7,397 nucleotides of DNA from an uncultured Collinsella sp. (lineage in GTDB: Bacteria; Actinomycetota; Coriobacteriia; Coriobacteriales; Coriobacteriaceae): assembly GCA_900755005.1 (NCBI GenBank), contig CAAEEX010000095.1, forward strand, positions 1-7,397, in the 5' to 3' direction. The notes under the pieces are model-generated. The model searched no databases and had not been told where the DNA came from. It saw only the letters and a program-made list of their open reading frames with translations. The position numbers and the translations under genes were made by a program. Shown piece after piece: positions 5,774 through 7,397 of the stretch. The number at the start of each line of letters is the position of its first letter. The stretch's first letter is position 1.

Positions 5774-5812
5774 GCCCGCCGGATGCCACTATGACGCGGC
5801 AGCTCGGCGGGC
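5774..5812. promoter_or_regulatory. Extended inverted repeat between lipoprotein and regulator genes
   Basis: Eight perfectly matched bases, GCCCGCCG (5774-5781) and CGGCGGGC (5805-5812), enclose a second stem on the minus strand (TGCCGC with GTGGCA, one G-T pair). This gives a long GC-rich hairpin. It lies between the lipoprotein stop (5872) and the regulator start (5718). No T-run follows on the minus strand. It could be a factor-assisted or imperfect terminator for the lipoprotein transcript, or an operator for the regulator genes. Confidence 0.5.
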
Positions 5813-5871
5813 GGTACTCACAATTACAACGCGTTTATTCCCCTGTTGGCGCCTTTTTAACCCCTCTAAGC

Positions 5872-7083
5872 TTAAAGAGAGAATAGGCGTGCGGTGACCG
5901 TCTCGGGTATACCCTGGCTGTTGCGCACCGTGGCGTACGTAAGAAATGAGTCCGATTTTCCCGCCGTAGCCGGATAATCGCCATATTCCAAAGCGCGGTC
6001 GGGCGACAGTAGCGAGCCATAGGTCTTGGCAGAGGTGTCGATGAGAAAATGCGACGCCTGGACTTTAACCAGGTATTTATTTTTCCTTCCCGCAGCGCAC
6101 GCGAGCGGCTCACGCGAAAGGAAGAGGTACGGCCCGCCCTCGTTACCGATATAGGTGCCCATATTGCCCAGGCTACCCACACCGTTATACGTCGCCTCAA
6201 TGGAGAACACGAAGGTGTCGCCCATATACACGGCCTCGAAAGGCGAAACCGACGAAGGAAGCACCAGCTGAGCTCGCTTCGTATTGTTGCCGTCGGTCAG
6301 GTCGATCGCCGTCATACCGTAATAGACGCCCTCATCATTGTGCACGCGGGGCGAGATAGTCAGGATGCCGTCGCTCACACGCGGGGCGGATGCGAAGCGG
6401 CCCGTCGACTTCCAGATAGTCTCAGGCTTGGACTCGCTGGGTGACTGACGGTAGCAGTACGAATCGTTACTCGTCTTGCTGCCGCCGGACGAAGGCATCT
6501 TATACCAGATGACCGACGACCCATACGCTGTGAAGAGCGGCGGATCGTAGTTTTCGCCACCGCGGTCGAGCTCGACAGCGTTACCGGTAAGGGAGGAGCC
6601 TGCAAGGTTTTGCGCATAGAGTTTCCAAGACGCATTGGCAAAGTTCATCTCGACCCACGCGAACACGCCATCACCCGCGCGAACGTCGTAAAACGCATAA
6701 CCGGTTCCCTCAACGGGATCCTCGATAAGTGTGGTAAGCGAGCCATCGCCCAGGTTGAGCACACCGAGTGTGTTGGCGTGCAGTGCCGATGCGGGCGCCA
6801 TCATTGCCGCAGCATAGTCACCATCGCAGTAGTACAGCAACGTGCCCAGCGGCAGCGTCCACGATGCCGCCGGCTCAAGATCGATGTCAACTGCCTCGTA
6901 CTCATCAGTGATCGAGACAATCTTCGAATCGTCCTTGATAACCTGCGGCTCGCCAGCGGCATCATCACTGGTGCCTGTTTTTTTCGAACATCCGGCAAGC
7001 GCCGTGGCAGCGCTCGCGGCAACTCCACCGAGCACAAAGCCGCGGCGCGATATTCCGTTCTTGATGTGGTCGGCGATACCCAT
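5872..7083 (-). CDS. Tat-exported lipoprotein, beta-propeller-like
   Basis: No named family is recognised, but the export route is clear. The 403-residue protein has a twin-arginine motif, SRRGFV (12-17), a hydrophobic stretch (about 16-30) and a lipobox LAGC with the lipidated Cys at 32. It should be folded and perhaps cofactor-loaded in the cytoplasm, exported by Tat and anchored outside. After a polar linker, the mature part shows a short motif, small/Asp-Gly followed by hydrophobic strand residues, at about 137 (GDGVFAWVEM), 188 (GSSVIWYKM), 237 (SDGILTIS), 288 (GDTFVFSIEA) and 377 (SDSFLTYATV). The spacing is near 50, as in six- or seven-bladed propellers; one or two blades between 295 and 375 are less clear. 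Its ATG overlaps the stop of the 4-Cys gene (TAATG), and no strong ribosome-binding site is present, so translation is probably coupled. The ligand or enzymatic role is unknown. Confidence 0.9.
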   Translation of the reverse strand: MGIADHIKNGISRRGFVLGGVAASAATALAGCSKKTGTSDDAAGEPQVIKDDSKIVSITDEYEAVDIDLEPAASWTLPLGTLLYYCDGDYAAAMMAPASALHANTLGVLNLGDGSLTTLIEDPVEGTGYAFYDVRAGDGVFAWVEMNFANASWKLYAQNLAGSSLTGNAVELDRGGENYDPPLFTAYGSSVIWYKMPSSGGSKTSNDSYCYRQSPSESKPETIWKSTGRFASAPRVSDGILTISPRVHNDEGVYYGMTAIDLTDGNNTKRAQLVLPSSVSPFEAVYMGDTFVFSIEATYNGVGSLGNMGTYIGNEGGPYLFLSREPLACAAGRKNKYLVKVQASHFLIDTSAKTYGSLLSPDRALEYGDYPATAGKSDSFLTYATVRNSQGIPETVTARLFSL

Positions 7084-7346
7084 TAGGCGATCTCGGCGCG
7101 AGCGGCCTCGATAGCGCGCGTAAGCTGATCAGCGCAAGAGGTCTTCTTCATGCCGCAGGTATTGCCGGCAAGAACCTCGATCACACGGTCGGCAGGAGCG
7201 CCCTCGACCAGTTTGGAGATGGCCTTGAGGTTGCCATCGCAGCCGCCGGTAAACTCAACGCCCAGCACCTTGCTGCCGTCATCGGAAAGGTCAAGGTGAA
7301 TATTGCGAGCACACACGCCCTGAGGCTTGTAATCAAACGAAATCAT
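7083..7346 (-). CDS. Four-cysteine TSCPD-domain protein
   Basis: This small 87-residue protein belongs to the stand-alone TSCPD group (the TIGR03905-type 4-Cys family), related to the C-terminal tail domain of some ribonucleotide reductases. The four family cysteines are present: Cys12 (GVCARN), Cys36 (FTGGCDGNL), Cys64 (GNTCGMKK) and Cys71 (TSCADQL). Such a set could bind a metal or Fe-S centre, though that is inference. The function of the family is not established. There is no signal peptide, so it is cytoplasmic. The ATG at 7346 has GAGGGG 5 bases upstream. Its TAA overlaps the lipoprotein ATG by one base. It is the first gene of the visible transcript; a possible -10 lies close to the right edge. 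Confidence 0.9.
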   Translation of the reverse strand: MISFDYKPQGVCARNIHLDLSDDGSKVLGVEFTGGCDGNLKAISKLVEGAPADRVIEVLAGNTCGMKKTSCADQLTRAIEAARAEIA

Positions 7347-7380
7347 GCGATCCCCTCTCAGAATGTTATTCGAGACGACT

Positions 7381-7386
7381 ATTATC
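7381..7386 (-). promoter_or_regulatory. Candidate -10 box near the right edge
   Basis: GATAAT on the minus strand matches the -10 consensus at five of six positions and lies about 35 bases before the 4-Cys gene start. The -35 region would be outside the window. An AGACG/CGTCT inverted repeat brackets it. It is only a candidate. Confidence 0.3.
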
Positions 7387-7397
7387 CCCGTCTTTCC

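Noticed and set aside
5824..5829. TGTAAT as a second -10 box upstream of the regulator
   Set aside because: There is no -35 match at 16-18 bases, and transcription would have to pass the strong inverted repeat at 5774-5812.
6610..7086. Plus-strand ORF of 158 codons opposite the lipoprotein
   Set aside because: It covers the Tat signal and lipobox region on the other strand and shows no motif of its own.

Overview
The window looks like chromosomal DNA from a moderately GC-rich actinobacterium of the Coriobacteriia type; Collinsella or a close relative is my best guess. That guess rests on the overall flavour of the proteins (an M29 aminopeptidase, a 4-Cys TSCPD protein, a Tat-dependent lipoprotein, GTG starts, CCA-encoding tRNA) and not on any search. 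All seven convincing protein genes and the one tRNA gene lie on the minus strand, so the region is transcribed from right to left. I see no CRISPR array, insertion sequence, integrase or intact mobile element.

In transcription order (from the right edge): (1) an 87-residue four-cysteine TSCPD-domain protein (7083-7346), whose stop codon overlaps the start of (2) a Tat-exported lipoprotein of 403 residues that looks like a beta-propeller (5872-7083). After a 153-bp gap holding a strong inverted repeat come (3) an OmpR-type response regulator (4996-5718) and, 11 bp further on, (4) its membrane sensor histidine kinase (3419-4984). After 109 bp follow (5) purC, SAICAR synthetase (2422-3309), and, with no gap at all, (6) a two-transmembrane basic membrane protein of unknown function (1846-2421), ending at a clear intrinsic terminator (1786-1814). 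(7) A family M29 metallo-aminopeptidase (477-1757) follows. A well-spaced promoter sits across its last codons and drives (8) tRNA-Lys(TTT) (373-448), which ends at a symmetrical terminator (333-366).

Beyond the tRNA (left edge, 1-332) there is no confident gene. This stretch holds a tRNA T-arm-like fragment, an open frame without a start codon, a cluster of short inverted repeats, and the beginning of a small ORF (132 down to 1) that runs off the edge. This is the only part of the window with an accessory character, and it sits at the 3' end of a tRNA gene, a position often used for integration.

Functionally the window mixes housekeeping (purine synthesis, peptide turnover, tRNA) with envelope sensing (two-component system, Tat lipoprotein, small membrane protein). 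No complete new defence or mobile system is visible. The most interesting leads are the translationally coupled 4-Cys/lipoprotein pair, the small membrane protein tied to purC, and the structured DNA after tRNA-Lys.
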